A DNA stretch of 64,000 nucleotides, from positions 1-64,000 of the IMG/VR virus record IMGVR_UViG_3300019926_000010; one strand, given 5' to 3'. Both the position numbers and the translations under genes were made by a program. The stretch comes from a virus. Below the pieces are notes generated by a model, which was not told the DNA's origin, did not search any database, and was given only the letters and a program-made list of their open reading frames with translations. This document shows, piece after piece, positions 27,660-36,184 of this stretch (position 1 is the stretch's first letter; every line of letters starts with the position of its first letter).

Positions 27660-27712
27660 CGCGTTGCGAAACCGCCCGAGGGAGCGCCGAGGGTTCAAAT
27701 CCCTCCACCGGC
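27660..27712 (+). other. Probable attP: 3' half of a class II tRNA gene
   Basis: A T-arm GAGGG-TTCAAAT-CCCTC at 27689-27705 is followed by CACCGGC (27706-27712), an acceptor 3' strand with no proper 5' partner upstream. Preceding bases look like a long variable arm, so the source tRNA is probably Ser or Leu. No second copy occurs in the window. Located about 100 bases upstream of the integrase start, as in many haloarchaeal elements that recombine at tRNA 3' ends. Confidence 0.65.
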
Positions 27713-27945
27713 TTACCCCTTCGGGGTCAACCGTATCCGCACCACGGCGGCGCGGCAAATTAAAGGTTGTCCCCAATTTTCCACACATTTGAACCCGAGT
27801 AGTCGAAGGTTTTGCCGCTTTTTCTCTCTCGAAATTGAACCCGTTACGGTAAGGATGTACTCTCGTCTTGCGATTATGAAAAATGAGTAGTCTTGCCAGT
27901 GTTCATAAACTATCTGGTACTATTAAGTAACTCCCGAGCGTCTAC
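27713..27945. other. Intergenic region around att site
   Basis: No gene is seen. There is a small hairpin TACCCCTTCGGGGT at 27714-27727 and an AT-rich stretch before the next plus-strand gene. The left side (27558-27600) has two direct GGTAAC copies inside an inverted repeat GTTGCC...GGCAAC, possible integrase arm sites. Confidence 0.4.
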
Positions 27946-28290
27946 TTGATGATGAAAGACTACTCTCTCCTCGGGATCGCGCTCGTCATTCTCGGCGTCG
28001 TTCTGATCGTCCTCGGCGCGGGATCTGCATTAGCCGGTGCGAACAAAATGGACGCTGAAGCTGAATGGAAAGAATCTCAAACAGAAACGACGTGTCACGA
28101 AAGCTACGACGTTGACGTTAAGAACGACTCAGTTGAGGACGTACAAAAAGCGGTCAACAACAACACTCGGGAGTGTGTAACGACTGTACCGGATACGAAC
28201 CCGTATTCGGGTGGTCAGTCTGATATAGCTCTTGGAGCCGTTCTAATGGTTATAGGCGGCACTTCAACCTACTTCGGTAATAAGCAGTAA
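27946..28290 (+). CDS. Membrane protein with two transmembrane helices
   Basis: 114 residues: N-terminal helix (LGIALVILGVVLIVLGAGSA), an external acidic loop with two cysteines likely to pair (TTCHESYD and NTRECVTT), and a C-terminal helix (ALGAVLMVIGGTSTYF). A lone plus-strand gene beside the integrase, so it could be a lysogeny or superinfection-exclusion gene. No family recognised. Confidence 0.65.
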   Translation: MMMKDYSLLGIALVILGVVLIVLGAGSALAGANKMDAEAEWKESQTETTCHESYDVDVKNDSVEDVQKAVNNNTRECVTTVPDTNPYSGGQSDIALGAVLMVIGGTSTYFGNKQ

Positions 28291-28437
28291 AACCTCAGTG
28301 ACCCGCGAAGGGCCACTTGGAACAAATCCTCGCATGATAGTGCAGGCAGGCGAGGGACGGTCCTTAATAACGGGTAGTTCCTAACCCTATCGGACCAGCA
28401 CTAAAAAGAACGCGACCGCTCCGGATAACCGTTTCGG
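28291..28437. other. Intergenic region between convergent genes
   Basis: 147 bases between convergent genes. No frame is convincing and no strong hairpin with a U-tract is seen. Probably holds terminators of both units. Confidence 0.35.
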
Positions 28438-28620
28438 CTACTGATCGTCCTGCCAGCCGCCAATAATGCCAGCAGTCTGATTGGGGTGCCTCTCCGCGAG
28501 TTTCGACCGTTTCTCCATTGAGAGTGACTTCGAGTTTTCAGCTACTTGCTCGTCTCCGAGACTCATTCTAAGTCCGAAGATAGCTGTCGCTTCGGAAACG
28601 CGGCGAGCAAAGCGGAACAC
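28438..28620 (-). CDS. Small hypothetical protein
   Basis: 60 residues, one base after the gene before it in the minus-strand operon; last gene of the early operon that begins upstream near 46 kb. Less acidic than neighbours, hence moderate confidence. No motif recognised. Confidence 0.4.
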   Translation of the reverse strand: MFRFARRVSEATAIFGLRMSLGDEQVAENSKSLSMEKRSKLAERHPNQTAGIIGGWQDDQ

Positions 28621-28621
28621 C

Positions 28622-28957
28622 TCAGATGCCCTCAGAAGTCAGCACACCGCCGTGAGAATAGAGCCAACCAAGACCTCCCGGAGATCCTGTCGTCTTATCT
28701 TCTTCGCCCATACAGAGCTTGTCTGCGCCGTCTGTAATCACTGGATGATTGAACCCCAACCTCATTCGTGCGTCATACGGCTCGTCACAGACAGGACAGA
28801 GGGCATTGCATCCGTGGGTGTCTTTCACGCCAGGAAGGGCCGCCACCTCGCTTTCAAGGTCGCCGTCATGCGCTTTCGCTGGGATCTCAACGATAACTTC
28901 CATTTTCTTCGTCGGTACATCGTGATCGAGCGCGTCTTGAACAGAATTTTCCGTCAT
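28622..28957 (-). CDS. Putative zinc-binding protein
   Basis: 111 residues with CNALCPVCDEPYD and a later Cys, suggesting one zinc knuckle. Start codon lies in the context CTAAAATG that recurs before other genes of this strand (43385, 62033). Function unknown. Confidence 0.55.
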   Translation of the reverse strand: MTENSVQDALDHDVPTKKMEVIVEIPAKAHDGDLESEVAALPGVKDTHGCNALCPVCDEPYDARMRLGFNHPVITDGADKLCMGEEDKTTGSPGGLGWLYSHGGVLTSEGI

Positions 28958-28978
28958 TTTAGTATAGCGTTATATGGT

Positions 28979-29131
28979 TTACTCGTCGGGGTACCAACCG
29001 GGACAGGTGACACTGACAGTCTTGAACCGTTTCTCACGTTCTGTTTGCTCTCGTTCCTCAGCATCACAGAATGGGCACGTTTCCGGTGGATTATCGCCCT
29101 CCTCGTAGTTACCGCAGGTGTAGACGACCAT
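28979..29131 (-). CDS. Rubredoxin-like zinc ribbon protein
   Basis: 50 residues (MVVYTCGNYEEGDNPPETCP then FCDAEE). The spacing of the cysteines is that of a rubrerythrin-type ribbon but with one Cys missing in the first knuckle; a last Cys is near the end. Its ATG overlaps the ThyX stop (TGATG). Confidence 0.6.
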   Translation of the reverse strand: MVVYTCGNYEEGDNPPETCPFCDAEEREQTEREKRFKTVSVTCPGWYPDE

Positions 29132-29820
29132 CAGGGCGCTCGCAGGCTGTTGTTGTTTGTCTTCTCGTCGTAAGCCTGGAAGGACTTTGGTGCCCAGTCC
29201 GAGGCCACGTCACCGATCTTCTTGGCGAACTGCTGTGCTTCCCACTGGGCTTTCCCGTTGTCTCGGAGATCGAGGAAGTGGAACAGCGCCCGAGGATTAG
29301 CCGAGAGCGTCATGTTGACCGGTGCGGCCAACGGCAAGAAGAACCGAGCATCCTCTTTCGGAATACCCTGTTCAACTGCTTCTTTGTAATGATCGAGAGA
29401 ATTTCTCCAATGAATTTCAAGAAGCTGTTCCCATGTAGCTTCTTTCCCTTTTCCGAAGTACGTATTAGATGGTTCATCAACGAAACTCGGAGGAATTACT
29501 GGATTTTTGTCACCGAAGTCAACGTAACGTTGGCTCTGTACGTCGAAGCTCATGTGACGGTGCCGGGTCACCTGAGCCATAGCCGAGCGGCTGAGTCCTT
29601 CGATGAAAAAGCTGGCCTGGGGATGCTCGAACACGCCGAAATGTCCCGAGTACGCCTTCTCGTTCAGGAACTCCTGTAGATCGCGGTCACCCATCGCTTC
29701 GTCATAGCCAGTTCCAACGAGGCTGTCACTCATGTAGTCGCCACGGGCCGACATTGCCGCAAGTTCGTCGGGGTTCGGGGTGCTGTACTCGTCTCGAAGT
29801 TCTACTTTCATGTCAGTCAT
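29131..29820 (-). CDS. thyX: Flavin-dependent thymidylate synthase
   Basis: 229 residues. Makes dTMP from dUMP with FAD and methylene-tetrahydrofolate. The ThyX signature RHRHMSFDVQSQRY is intact at about residues 87-100, including the dUMP/FAD-binding arginines and the SQRY serine. Second conserved region LPLAAPVNMTLSANPRALFHFLDLR near 165-189. Follows the dCTP deaminase gene by two bases, so both act in one dTTP route. Confidence 0.93.
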   Translation of the reverse strand: MTDMKVELRDEYSTPNPDELAAMSARGDYMSDSLVGTGYDEAMGDRDLQEFLNEKAYSGHFGVFEHPQASFFIEGLSRSAMAQVTRHRHMSFDVQSQRYVDFGDKNPVIPPSFVDEPSNTYFGKGKEATWEQLLEIHWRNSLDHYKEAVEQGIPKEDARFFLPLAAPVNMTLSANPRALFHFLDLRDNGKAQWEAQQFAKKIGDVASDWAPKSFQAYDEKTNNNSLRAP

Positions 29821-29822
29821 TG

Positions 29823-30365
29823 TTAGAAGTCCTCGTGAAGCCGCGACGGGGTTGCCCCCATCTGTCCGTTGTACTTGTTGCTGTTCCCCCGACTGTAGGC
29901 CACGTCGGGTGGGTTCTCGTGGGAGTGAAGCGTCATCTGGCAGATCCGCATATCCTCCTTCAACACGATGTCGTAATCCATCGGGTTGTAGAGTTCGAGC
30001 GTGATCTGACCGTTGAACCCAGCGTCTACCAGTCCAGCGTTCTCGATGAATAGTCCGAGCCTCCCTACCGAAGAACGCCCGTGAATCACGCCGACGTATT
30101 CGTCAGGAAGGGCCAGCACCTCGTCGGTGTGGGCTAATCGGAACTCACCCGAGGGAACTTCCATCGTCCCCGTCGGCCAGTGTTCAGGATAGGTACTTTC
30201 GTCGTCAACAACAACTCGGTCTGTCCCTGTCATCCGGAGGAGTTCGTCTCCGAGATGCAGGTCAATCGAACTGGGTTCAACCGCAAGGTCGCCGCCGTTC
30301 GTTCTCTCGATCTGTACGTCACCGTCGTCTAACTTGTCGTTGATAGTTTTGCTTGAAGCAATCAA
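29823..30365 (-). CDS. dcd: dCTP deaminase / dUTPase family
   Basis: 180 residues of the trimeric dCTP deaminase-dUTPase superfamily. Substrate motif GRSSVGRLGLFIENAGLVDA with the catalytic Glu in the ENAG turn, then GFNGQITLELYN. Gives dUMP or dUTP for ThyX. It overlaps the zinc-finger gene upstream by 4 bases. Whether it is mono- or bifunctional cannot be told from the sequence. Confidence 0.92.
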   Translation of the reverse strand: MIASSKTINDKLDDGDVQIERTNGGDLAVEPSSIDLHLGDELLRMTGTDRVVVDDESTYPEHWPTGTMEVPSGEFRLAHTDEVLALPDEYVGVIHGRSSVGRLGLFIENAGLVDAGFNGQITLELYNPMDYDIVLKEDMRICQMTLHSHENPPDVAYSRGNSNKYNGQMGATPSRLHEDF

Positions 30366-30574
30366 ACGAAATCACCAAGTCCGGCCTGCCGTGGCCCGGA
30401 ATCTTCTTCCTTCTCGTCGCCGTCTTCACTTCCCGAGTCTACCCTTGCTCGGATATACGGATACCGACAATCCCAACAGAGAGTTTCTTTACCGGACGAA
30501 TCTTCATGCCCGTAGAAAGTGAACCGTGTGACGTTCTCTTCTTCACCGCACCGTTCGCAGGTCAGGTACCCCAT
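30362..30574 (-). CDS. Small zinc-finger protein
   Basis: 70 residues with CERCGEEENV and CWDCRY (C-x2-C ... C-x2-C) and an acidic tail. Lies between DNA polymerase and dcd; abuts the polymerase stop. Probable DNA- or protein-binding accessory factor. Confidence 0.65.
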   Translation of the reverse strand: MGYLTCERCGEEENVTRFTFYGHEDSSGKETLCWDCRYPYIRARVDSGSEDGDEKEEDSGPRQAGLGDFV

Positions 30575-33223
30575 TTACATGAAGGCTTTCAGGCCACTCT
30601 GCATCTGACCCTTCACTGCGGCGTTTACGTCAATGTCAACTGCGGCGAGAACCTTCTTCATCGGACGGATCACCGCGCCCTCGGTCATGCGACCAACGTT
30701 CACATCGAACGTCTGATCGTAGTTGTCCAGGTCCTCCGTTGTCTCGAACCCGATCACGTCGATCTCGCGGTCCATCTCCTCGCAGTAGAGATCGTCCACG
30801 TAGACCCGCATCGGCTTCGATCCCTGCCCGATGTTGGTTCCGAGCAGGTGATTCGCGTTCCATGCCGCCCGTGGGTGAGCGTCTTGTGGGTGATCTCCGC
30901 TACTCGACCAGTTGTAGTAGTCATCGTTGTCCGCGTGTTCCCTACTGATTTTCTTCCCGAGGCCACCCGGAATACCGATCCGTTGCCATTCAGAGTAGTC
31001 CATACCGGGGTGGATCTCGTCGGCGGCGGCCTTCACGATGTTACCGATGGTCGCGTCATCTTTGCCCTTGAGAATGGCCTTGATAACTGCCTTCTGCGTT
31101 TCCTGGGTCAGCTCCGAGAAGTCAGATCTCTTGGAACCGTATCCCGTGATCTTCAACTCGGGGTCGTCGCTTATGTCGTCGCCTTCGTCCCAGTAACACA
31201 GGTAGGCGTATCGCTTCTTCTTGTTAGACTGGAAGAATCTTTTTAGGTAGTTCTCCGGCTCGATTAGCCACTCACAGTCTTCTCGGGGAACCCCGAATCG
31301 TTGGTTCGCGTAATCGGGGTACACCTGATTGTTCAGGGCGTGACATACCTTCTCGGCTTCCTCGATGCACCGATCCATTCCCCACTCCTCGGGCCACTGA
31401 ATGTAGTTGGAGTCGGTGTCACCGTAGATTACTTCACCTTCGGTGTGATCCTCGACGTACTGAGCGGAACGTTTGATGCACGCCTGACCGAGGGCTGTAA
31501 CGGCGAGAGCCACGTCCTTGTCGTAGAGGAAGAAGTGTTCCCATCCCAACACTCCGAATATCGAGTTGGTTACAGTTTTTGCCACAGCGTACCTCTCGCC
31601 CCACATTTCGACGGCTTCGCGGTCACCACGTTCACCAGCTTCGTGCCGCTTCGTGCGGTAACCCTCCTTCAGGTCAATCGCGTCGTCAATCAACTCACGG
31701 AAGATGCCGTCCTCCTGGCGCGAGAACCAGATACCGTTCGGGGCTTTATTCGCCGGGAAGCCCTCGGGCGGCTCAGATGTCAACTTCGTCTCCGGTGAGA
31801 TGTTGAACATCTTCATCGTCATCGGGTAGAGAGACTTCACGTCGATCCCGGTGACATTCTCGAAGACGCCGTTGGATGGATCGAAGACGTGACCGCCACC
31901 GAAATCTTCCTTGTCCGGGTGCCGGGCAGTTGGGCCGTGAAGATCCTTCTCGTGGAGCTTCCGGCGAACGAACATCTCGATGAAGTCGTTGTTCTCCCGA
32001 GTCTGCTCGAAGTCAACCCCAACCTCCTCGCGGAGTGCGTTCTTGAACGCGAGAACCCCGGCCTCCTCGTTAATCCTGACTGTCAGGAGCGTGTCTTTCG
32101 CGTTGTAGTTGAGGAACTTCACCGGATCTTCCTTCCACATCTCGTGGAACCCCATGTCCGTGTGGGGAATCTTCGTGTCTTCCAGTTCCTCTCGGGCGAC
32201 GTTGTTCAGTCGGTAGGACTGAAGCTCCGACCGCTTCGTGTCCTTGTACGCCTTCATCAGGTCGTAGACAGTCCGGCCACCGAAGTCCTGAACGTCAGCC
32301 CAGCCTCCACCGGAGAGATTAACTTCACCCTCCATCCGAGCCATGCGATCCGGATTGACTCCGACCTCTTCCATCCGAGCGACGAGGTACGGTGCGTCAT
32401 AGCCCTCGAAATTCCAACCTGTCATAAGATCAGGGTCGATGTCCTGAATCCAGCAGGCGAACTCCGTGAGCATCTGCTTCTCTTTCGGACGGGCCTTCAC
32501 CTCGTCAATCTCTTCGGAAAGTCCGGCCTCGTGGAGATCGTCAATACCCTCTGGTTCAGAATCCATCCCGAACATGGACTCGAACGACCGACCCCCGGTG
32601 TAGAAGAACACGACCGTCTTGTCGGTCAATGAATCGTGTGCCGCTATACTCAATATCGCTGAGTCGCGGTGCTGAAGTCGTCCGTCGTCAATCGTGAAGT
32701 CCTGGCGGTCGTCGTTCTCGATGTCGAACGTGACGACTCGGGGATCGTGTTCACCGGCCAGATCAATCGCTTCCGATTCGCTGTAGTGACACCGCTTCGA
32801 TGGAACCCGGATACCAGTTTTGAGGCCCAACTGAATCCGAGCGAAGTTGGTGTACCAGATGTCAGCCTCGTAGGTCGTCTCGAACTGATCTTCAATCTCA
32901 GACCGAGGACCAACCGACCGGAACTGAAGCCGAGTAAGCTCGTCACCGAACAGGCTTTCATGTCCGTGGTCGATGTTGGCAATCTTGGAGTGCGTCTCCA
33001 ACGACTGCGCTCGATCTTCGTAGTCTCCCTTCTCGATGAAAAGCTCAGGCGGAAGTCCGGTCAGTTCAACGTAATCCTGTTCACCGCCAGTGTTCCATCC
33101 GTAGAACCGAACCCCGATGTGACCATCATCGGTCCAGAATACCGCTGAGTTTGTGACGTACAGTTCTATTTCTTCGTTTGCCGATACTTGTTGCTGGTCG
33201 GTCGATTTGGTTTGAGCGATCAT
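30575..33223 (-). CDS. polB: Family B DNA polymerase
   Basis: 882-residue replicative polymerase with proofreading. Exo I FDIEND (near residue 167), Exo II TGWNFEGYDAPYL, Exo III YNAKDT; Pol A GIDVKSLYP, Pol B KTVTNSIFGVLGW, Pol C YGDTDS; the KKRYAYL motif follows. All catalytic acids are present. No intein is seen. Slightly longer than host PolB catalytic cores, consistent with viral protein-independent priming by the encoded primase. Confidence 0.97.
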   Translation of the reverse strand: MIAQTKSTDQQQVSANEEIELYVTNSAVFWTDDGHIGVRFYGWNTGGEQDYVELTGLPPELFIEKGDYEDRAQSLETHSKIANIDHGHESLFGDELTRLQFRSVGPRSEIEDQFETTYEADIWYTNFARIQLGLKTGIRVPSKRCHYSESEAIDLAGEHDPRVVTFDIENDDRQDFTIDDGRLQHRDSAILSIAAHDSLTDKTVVFFYTGGRSFESMFGMDSEPEGIDDLHEAGLSEEIDEVKARPKEKQMLTEFACWIQDIDPDLMTGWNFEGYDAPYLVARMEEVGVNPDRMARMEGEVNLSGGGWADVQDFGGRTVYDLMKAYKDTKRSELQSYRLNNVAREELEDTKIPHTDMGFHEMWKEDPVKFLNYNAKDTLLTVRINEEAGVLAFKNALREEVGVDFEQTRENNDFIEMFVRRKLHEKDLHGPTARHPDKEDFGGGHVFDPSNGVFENVTGIDVKSLYPMTMKMFNISPETKLTSEPPEGFPANKAPNGIWFSRQEDGIFRELIDDAIDLKEGYRTKRHEAGERGDREAVEMWGERYAVAKTVTNSIFGVLGWEHFFLYDKDVALAVTALGQACIKRSAQYVEDHTEGEVIYGDTDSNYIQWPEEWGMDRCIEEAEKVCHALNNQVYPDYANQRFGVPREDCEWLIEPENYLKRFFQSNKKKRYAYLCYWDEGDDISDDPELKITGYGSKRSDFSELTQETQKAVIKAILKGKDDATIGNIVKAAADEIHPGMDYSEWQRIGIPGGLGKKISREHADNDDYYNWSSSGDHPQDAHPRAAWNANHLLGTNIGQGSKPMRVYVDDLYCEEMDREIDVIGFETTEDLDNYDQTFDVNVGRMTEGAVIRPMKKVLAAVDIDVNAAVKGQMQSGLKAFM

Positions 33224-33239
33224 AATGTAACCTATTTGC

Positions 33240-33257
33240 AGGCCAACTTTCCGGCCT
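33240..33257 (-). other. Intergenic hairpin upstream of polB
   Basis: Stem AGGCC/GGCCT with an eight-base loop, in the gap between a small gene and polB. It is not a tRNA-like element but occupies the same kind of position as those described elsewhere. Confidence 0.4.
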
Positions 33258-33307
33258 CAACCCCCAGGGTCCACGGGTCCAGAACCGGTCCGTAGAATGG
33301 GTTATTA

Positions 33308-33535
33308 TCAGACTGATTGACTATCCAGTGTCTCTTGCATTTTCTCTTCGTAGCGACCAAGATCAGCCGACTCTTCGTCGCACCCACTGTTTCTCTGCGT
33401 CTCTATCTGTTCGAGAATATAGTCGAGATCGTCAGCCCGACCAGTTTGTCCGTTTCGTGACAATGTTGTGGCCGAGTATTCTAACTCCTCGATCACCGTC
33501 TCCCAAGCACGACCGTGGAGTGCTACTTTTTCCAT
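33308..33535 (-). CDS. Small hypothetical protein
   Basis: 75-residue helical protein; the ATG at 33535, four bases after the nuclease stop, is preferred over one further upstream that overlaps the nuclease. Likely accessory to the replication genes either side. No motif recognised. Confidence 0.55.
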   Translation of the reverse strand: MEKVALHGRAWETVIEELEYSATTLSRNGQTGRADDLDYILEQIETQRNSGCDEESADLGRYEEKMQETLDSQSV

Positions 33536-33539
33536 TGGG

Positions 33540-34556
33540 TCAGTTGTTCGCCATGTCGTAGATGCCACCGACTTCCTTCACCTCCGATTCCTGCTCGAAG
33601 AAGTCGTCAGGTTTCGCGTCGATAGCGTGCTGGTACGTCGGACCACCGAAGTGCTTCAGACCCCACTCGGATTCACAGTCAGCGTAGTGGTCACAGAGTC
33701 CGTCACCCTTCTCGTTCGACCACGCACAGAGTGGCTGTTCGTCAATGGGGAACCACTCTTTCTCGGCGTGGAACGAGAGGGCGACCATCTCGTGTAACTT
33801 CTGATCCATGAAATCTCTGCGAGATTTCGACAGCTCTGCTCCGATGGTGGTGTCGGACTTGGGGTAGTAGGCCGCGACCCCGGTGACCTCGTGATCCATC
33901 GTCTGCTCGAAGATCGTCGCGTAGAACTCCTGCTCCAGATAGATACCTTCCTCGCGGTACTGGGGATCAGGAACCGAGCCGGTCTTGAAGTCGAGGATCG
34001 TGACTCCGTGGTTCGCCTTGACTTTATTGTCGGGAAGGGAGGCCGACCGCACTACAAGGTCAGCGAACCCCATCAGCGGGACGTTCCACCGTGGGTCGTT
34101 CCACTCGTAGTCGAGCCAGCCTTCCTCTTCGATCCCAACGGGGTTCCACTGACGTTCATCGGCGTGTTTCTGACACCGATTCTGACGCCGTTTCTCGAAC
34201 TTGAGGAAGTTCGTAATGAAAGGCATCATGTGGTCGGCCCAGTCAGCGGCCTCACTCCGTCCGTGACCGGTTTCTTTGCCGGGGAGGTACTGCGAGAGTC
34301 GCGCCGAGTTGAACGCCGTCAGCAGATCCTCCTGCACGTTCTCGTAGAAGTTCTCGAACGCCCGGTGAACCTGCGTCCCCCGAGCCGTGTAGAACGTCGC
34401 GTCACCACGGTGCCCGAGAATGTAGGTGAAGTAGAACTTCATCGGGCAGGTGACGTACTCTTTCAAGCGAGACTTCGAGATGTACGGAAGCGGTCGCATC
34501 GGATCACCTTCGGCTTCTTCCCGAGCCTGTGTGATCCGTTCAGTCTCACTCGGCAT
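33540..34556 (-). CDS. RecB/Cas4-family nuclease with Fe-S cysteines
   Basis: 338 residues, PD-(D/E)XK exonuclease. Nuclease core: GTQVHRAFENFYE, DFKTGS (catalytic Asp and Lys), and LEQEFYATIFEQ (QxxxY-type helix). Four cysteines, one near the N-terminus (VTCPMKFYF) and three at the C-terminus (CAWSNEKGDGLC then DHYADC), match the 4Fe-4S arrangement of Cas4/AddB/Dna2. Start set at 34556 because an upstream ATG would extend into the gene before; it lies inside the end of that gene. Probably processes recombination or replication intermediates. Confidence 0.88.
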   Translation of the reverse strand: MPSETERITQAREEAEGDPMRPLPYISKSRLKEYVTCPMKFYFTYILGHRGDATFYTARGTQVHRAFENFYENVQEDLLTAFNSARLSQYLPGKETGHGRSEAADWADHMMPFITNFLKFEKRRQNRCQKHADERQWNPVGIEEEGWLDYEWNDPRWNVPLMGFADLVVRSASLPDNKVKANHGVTILDFKTGSVPDPQYREEGIYLEQEFYATIFEQTMDHEVTGVAAYYPKSDTTIGAELSKSRRDFMDQKLHEMVALSFHAEKEWFPIDEQPLCAWSNEKGDGLCDHYADCESEWGLKHFGGPTYQHAIDAKPDDFFEQESEVKEVGGIYDMANN

Positions 34557-34710
34557 TTTGTTCATCCTCCAGAATCCGAACGTGATCGGTGATGTCCATT
34601 GCGTGGACACTGCCGTCTGACTTCTTCTGGAACTCAACTACCATCCGATCTCGCTGGCTGGCCTCCTTCAGAAGGTCAACCATGTTGTCGTGGTCAGCGA
34701 ACTCAGGCAT
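34546..34710 (-). CDS. Small hypothetical protein
   Basis: 54 residues (MPEFADHDNMVDLLKEASQR) found between the gene ending at 34703 and the nuclease; it overlaps both (8 and 11 bases). The coupling supports translation. Function unknown. Confidence 0.55.
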   Translation of the reverse strand: MPEFADHDNMVDLLKEASQRDRMVVEFQKKSDGSVHAMDITDHVRILEDEQNAE

Positions 34711-35008
34711 CACGCACCTCGTTCATCTCCTCTGCTGTTTCCATGCACCCACCACCGTCGTCCAAGTCTTCGAGATGTTCGTTGTGGTGGTTACCTTCTT
34801 CGACCTCCTCAACATTCACAACTACTTCCAGAAGTTCGAGCGAGTCGTCAAAGGACTGCCCGATTGCACGTCGGGTAGCCGCTTCGGACTGCTCTTTGAA
34901 CTCCTCGATGCCGTCGAGATCCTGAGATTCGATGATTTCTGCAAGCTCTTCGTCGCTTACCGTGTTGACCGTGATCCCGTGAATCGTGGCCGTGAGTCTC
35001 TTTGTCAT
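34703..35008 (-). CDS. Acidic hypothetical protein
   Basis: 101 residues with KRLTATIHGITVNTVSDEELAE at the N-terminus, a form shared by short viral proteins that bind a partner through a beta hairpin, and a strongly acidic tail with HHNEH. Overlaps its neighbours by 4-8 bases. Family unknown. Confidence 0.55.
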   Translation of the reverse strand: MTKRLTATIHGITVNTVSDEELAEIIESQDLDGIEEFKEQSEAATRRAIGQSFDDSLELLEVVVNVEEVEEGNHHNEHLEDLDDGGGCMETAEEMNEVRDA

Positions 35009-35331
35009 TGTTTACCTCGGAGTCGGGCGTAGTTCTCGGCGTATCCGGCGATGTCTTCGGGGTTATCCTCGTGGTACACTCCCTCACTGTTCCGTGCGAC
35101 CTTCATCAGGATGAATAGGTCACAGACTTCGTGAGGCTCGATCTCGATACCGAGGTAGTTCGACCAAAAGTCAGCGATGATTGCGAACGAATCCTCGGGT
35201 TCACCGTGCTGGTCGGGTCGGTCGTAAACAGTCTGTTTAGCCGAATCGAGGATGTACGTGTCTTCAACGTCAGGAACGGAGGGGCCGCCCTTGTCTTCGC
35301 TTTCTTCAACTTGTGTTGTTTTATGATCCAT
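35005..35331 (-). CDS. DUF6378-like protein
   Basis: 108 residues. The pattern ILDSAKQTVYDRPDQHGEPE, IADFWSNYLG, CDLFILMKVARNSEGV and NPEDIAGYAENYAR is that of a phage protein family named by similar HxDN/D-x-x-GY motifs (DUF6378); the biochemical role is unknown, though the helical fold resembles nucleotide pyrophosphohydrolases. Overlaps the gene after it by 4 bases. Confidence 0.7.
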   Translation of the reverse strand: MDHKTTQVEESEDKGGPSVPDVEDTYILDSAKQTVYDRPDQHGEPEDSFAIIADFWSNYLGIEIEPHEVCDLFILMKVARNSEGVYHEDNPEDIAGYAENYARLRGKQ

Positions 35332-35594
35332 CAGTCAACCCTCTCGAAAATCGTTTCTTCGTGGCAACCGCCGTGTTCTTCTCGGGGACAGATCCCGCGC
35401 CATTCCTCTCGGTCTTTCGAGTCACCGACGAGGTGATTACAACGAACGCATCTGTAAGCCGTGAACCCAGGCTTGAGGTTATTGAGCGGTGCTACTTCTT
35501 GCTGGTTTTGGGGTGGAGTCAATTTATGATTCGAGTATACTGGTTTGCTTCGCCCGACGAATGGAAGTTCCAACAAAGCGACTTCCCCCATCAA
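35331..35594 (-). CDS. Zinc-binding hypothetical protein
   Basis: Up to 87 residues with CVRCNHLV and CPREEHGGCHEE. The ATG at 35594 overlaps the previous gene by 71 bases; a TTG start just after that gene's stop (near 35521) would avoid this and keep both zinc knuckles, and may be the real start. Function unknown. Confidence 0.5.
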   Translation of the reverse strand: MMGEVALLELPFVGRSKPVYSNHKLTPPQNQQEVAPLNNLKPGFTAYRCVRCNHLVGDSKDREEWRGICPREEHGGCHEETIFERVD

Positions 35595-35913
35595 CGAGAA
35601 CTACTTCGCCGTTGGGGTTCTGCTGAACGTGAGTCACATCATCGTGTCTCGTCGTCTCGTCGCCTCGCTTTGTCCATGCCGACCACGACTCTCCGTTAAC
35701 CACAGTGATGTCACCAGGAATCGGATCGTGACGATCTCCGGCCATGTCGATGGCTTGCACCATCCCACCTGGAAGGGTGATAACCTCCGCGATTTCATCA
35801 CTACGGTATTCTATCCAGTCCCCGTCAGAGGATCGAATAGCAACAAGAGCTTCGCGGTCGTCGGTCGGGGTGTCGTCGCCTTCCTGACGATTTTCGCTTA
35901 GTTGTGCTATCAT
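35524..35913 (-). CDS. Hypothetical protein
   Basis: 129 residues, beta-rich (REALVAIRSSDGDWIEYRSD, AIDMAGDRHDPIPGDITVVNG). An SH3-like or PRC-barrel-like small fold is possible but not shown. ATG at 35913 chosen; an ATG six codons upstream exists. Confidence 0.55.
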   Translation of the reverse strand: MIAQLSENRQEGDDTPTDDREALVAIRSSDGDWIEYRSDEIAEVITLPGGMVQAIDMAGDRHDPIPGDITVVNGESWSAWTKRGDETTRHDDVTHVQQNPNGEVVLVDGGSRFVGTSIRRAKQTSILES

Positions 35914-35974
35914 GGTACCGCTCTCCGGCAACTCGCCGTTTCATGCGCCTTTTCAATGAGCTAAGAGCGAAGAT

Positions 35975-36184
35975 TTAGACTTCCGCCGCCGCGTTGTCGT
36001 TCTGCTGAAGTTCAACCCGACTGGTTGCTCCAGTGTGCGTGTTGAAGACCTCGATTAGATCCTCCTCGTGGTTCGGGTTGTCGATCACCTGGGCATCAGT
36101 GTTCTTTCCTTCGACCTCGACGGTGAGGGTCACACCGTCTTGGATCTCTTTCGTGTACGTAGTTGACTTTTCCACGTCAGTCAC
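35975..36184 (-). CDS. Small hypothetical protein
   Basis: 69-residue acidic beta-strand protein (YTKEIQDGVTLTVEVEGKN). Overlaps the membrane-protein gene upstream by 8 bases. No motif recognised. Confidence 0.5.
   Translation of the reverse strand: MTDVEKSTTYTKEIQDGVTLTVEVEGKNTDAQVIDNPNHEEDLIEVFNTHTGATSRVELQQNDNAAAEV

Noticed and set aside
28481-29173. Long plus-strand frame of 230 codons
   Set aside because: Basic and Arg/Phe/Leu-rich, opposite to several coupled minus-strand genes including the zinc ribbon and ThyX; it is an antisense shadow.
30353-31246. Long plus-strand frame of 297 codons
   Set aside because: Antisense to DNA polymerase B and the zinc-finger gene; composition is not acidic.
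31889-32632. Plus-strand frame of 247 codons
   Set aside because: Antisense to the exonuclease and palm region of polB; no recognised motif.
33240-33300. Possible tRNA-like element before polB
   Set aside because: The GGTTCTGGACC string lacks paired T-stem and acceptor; only a simple hairpin remains.
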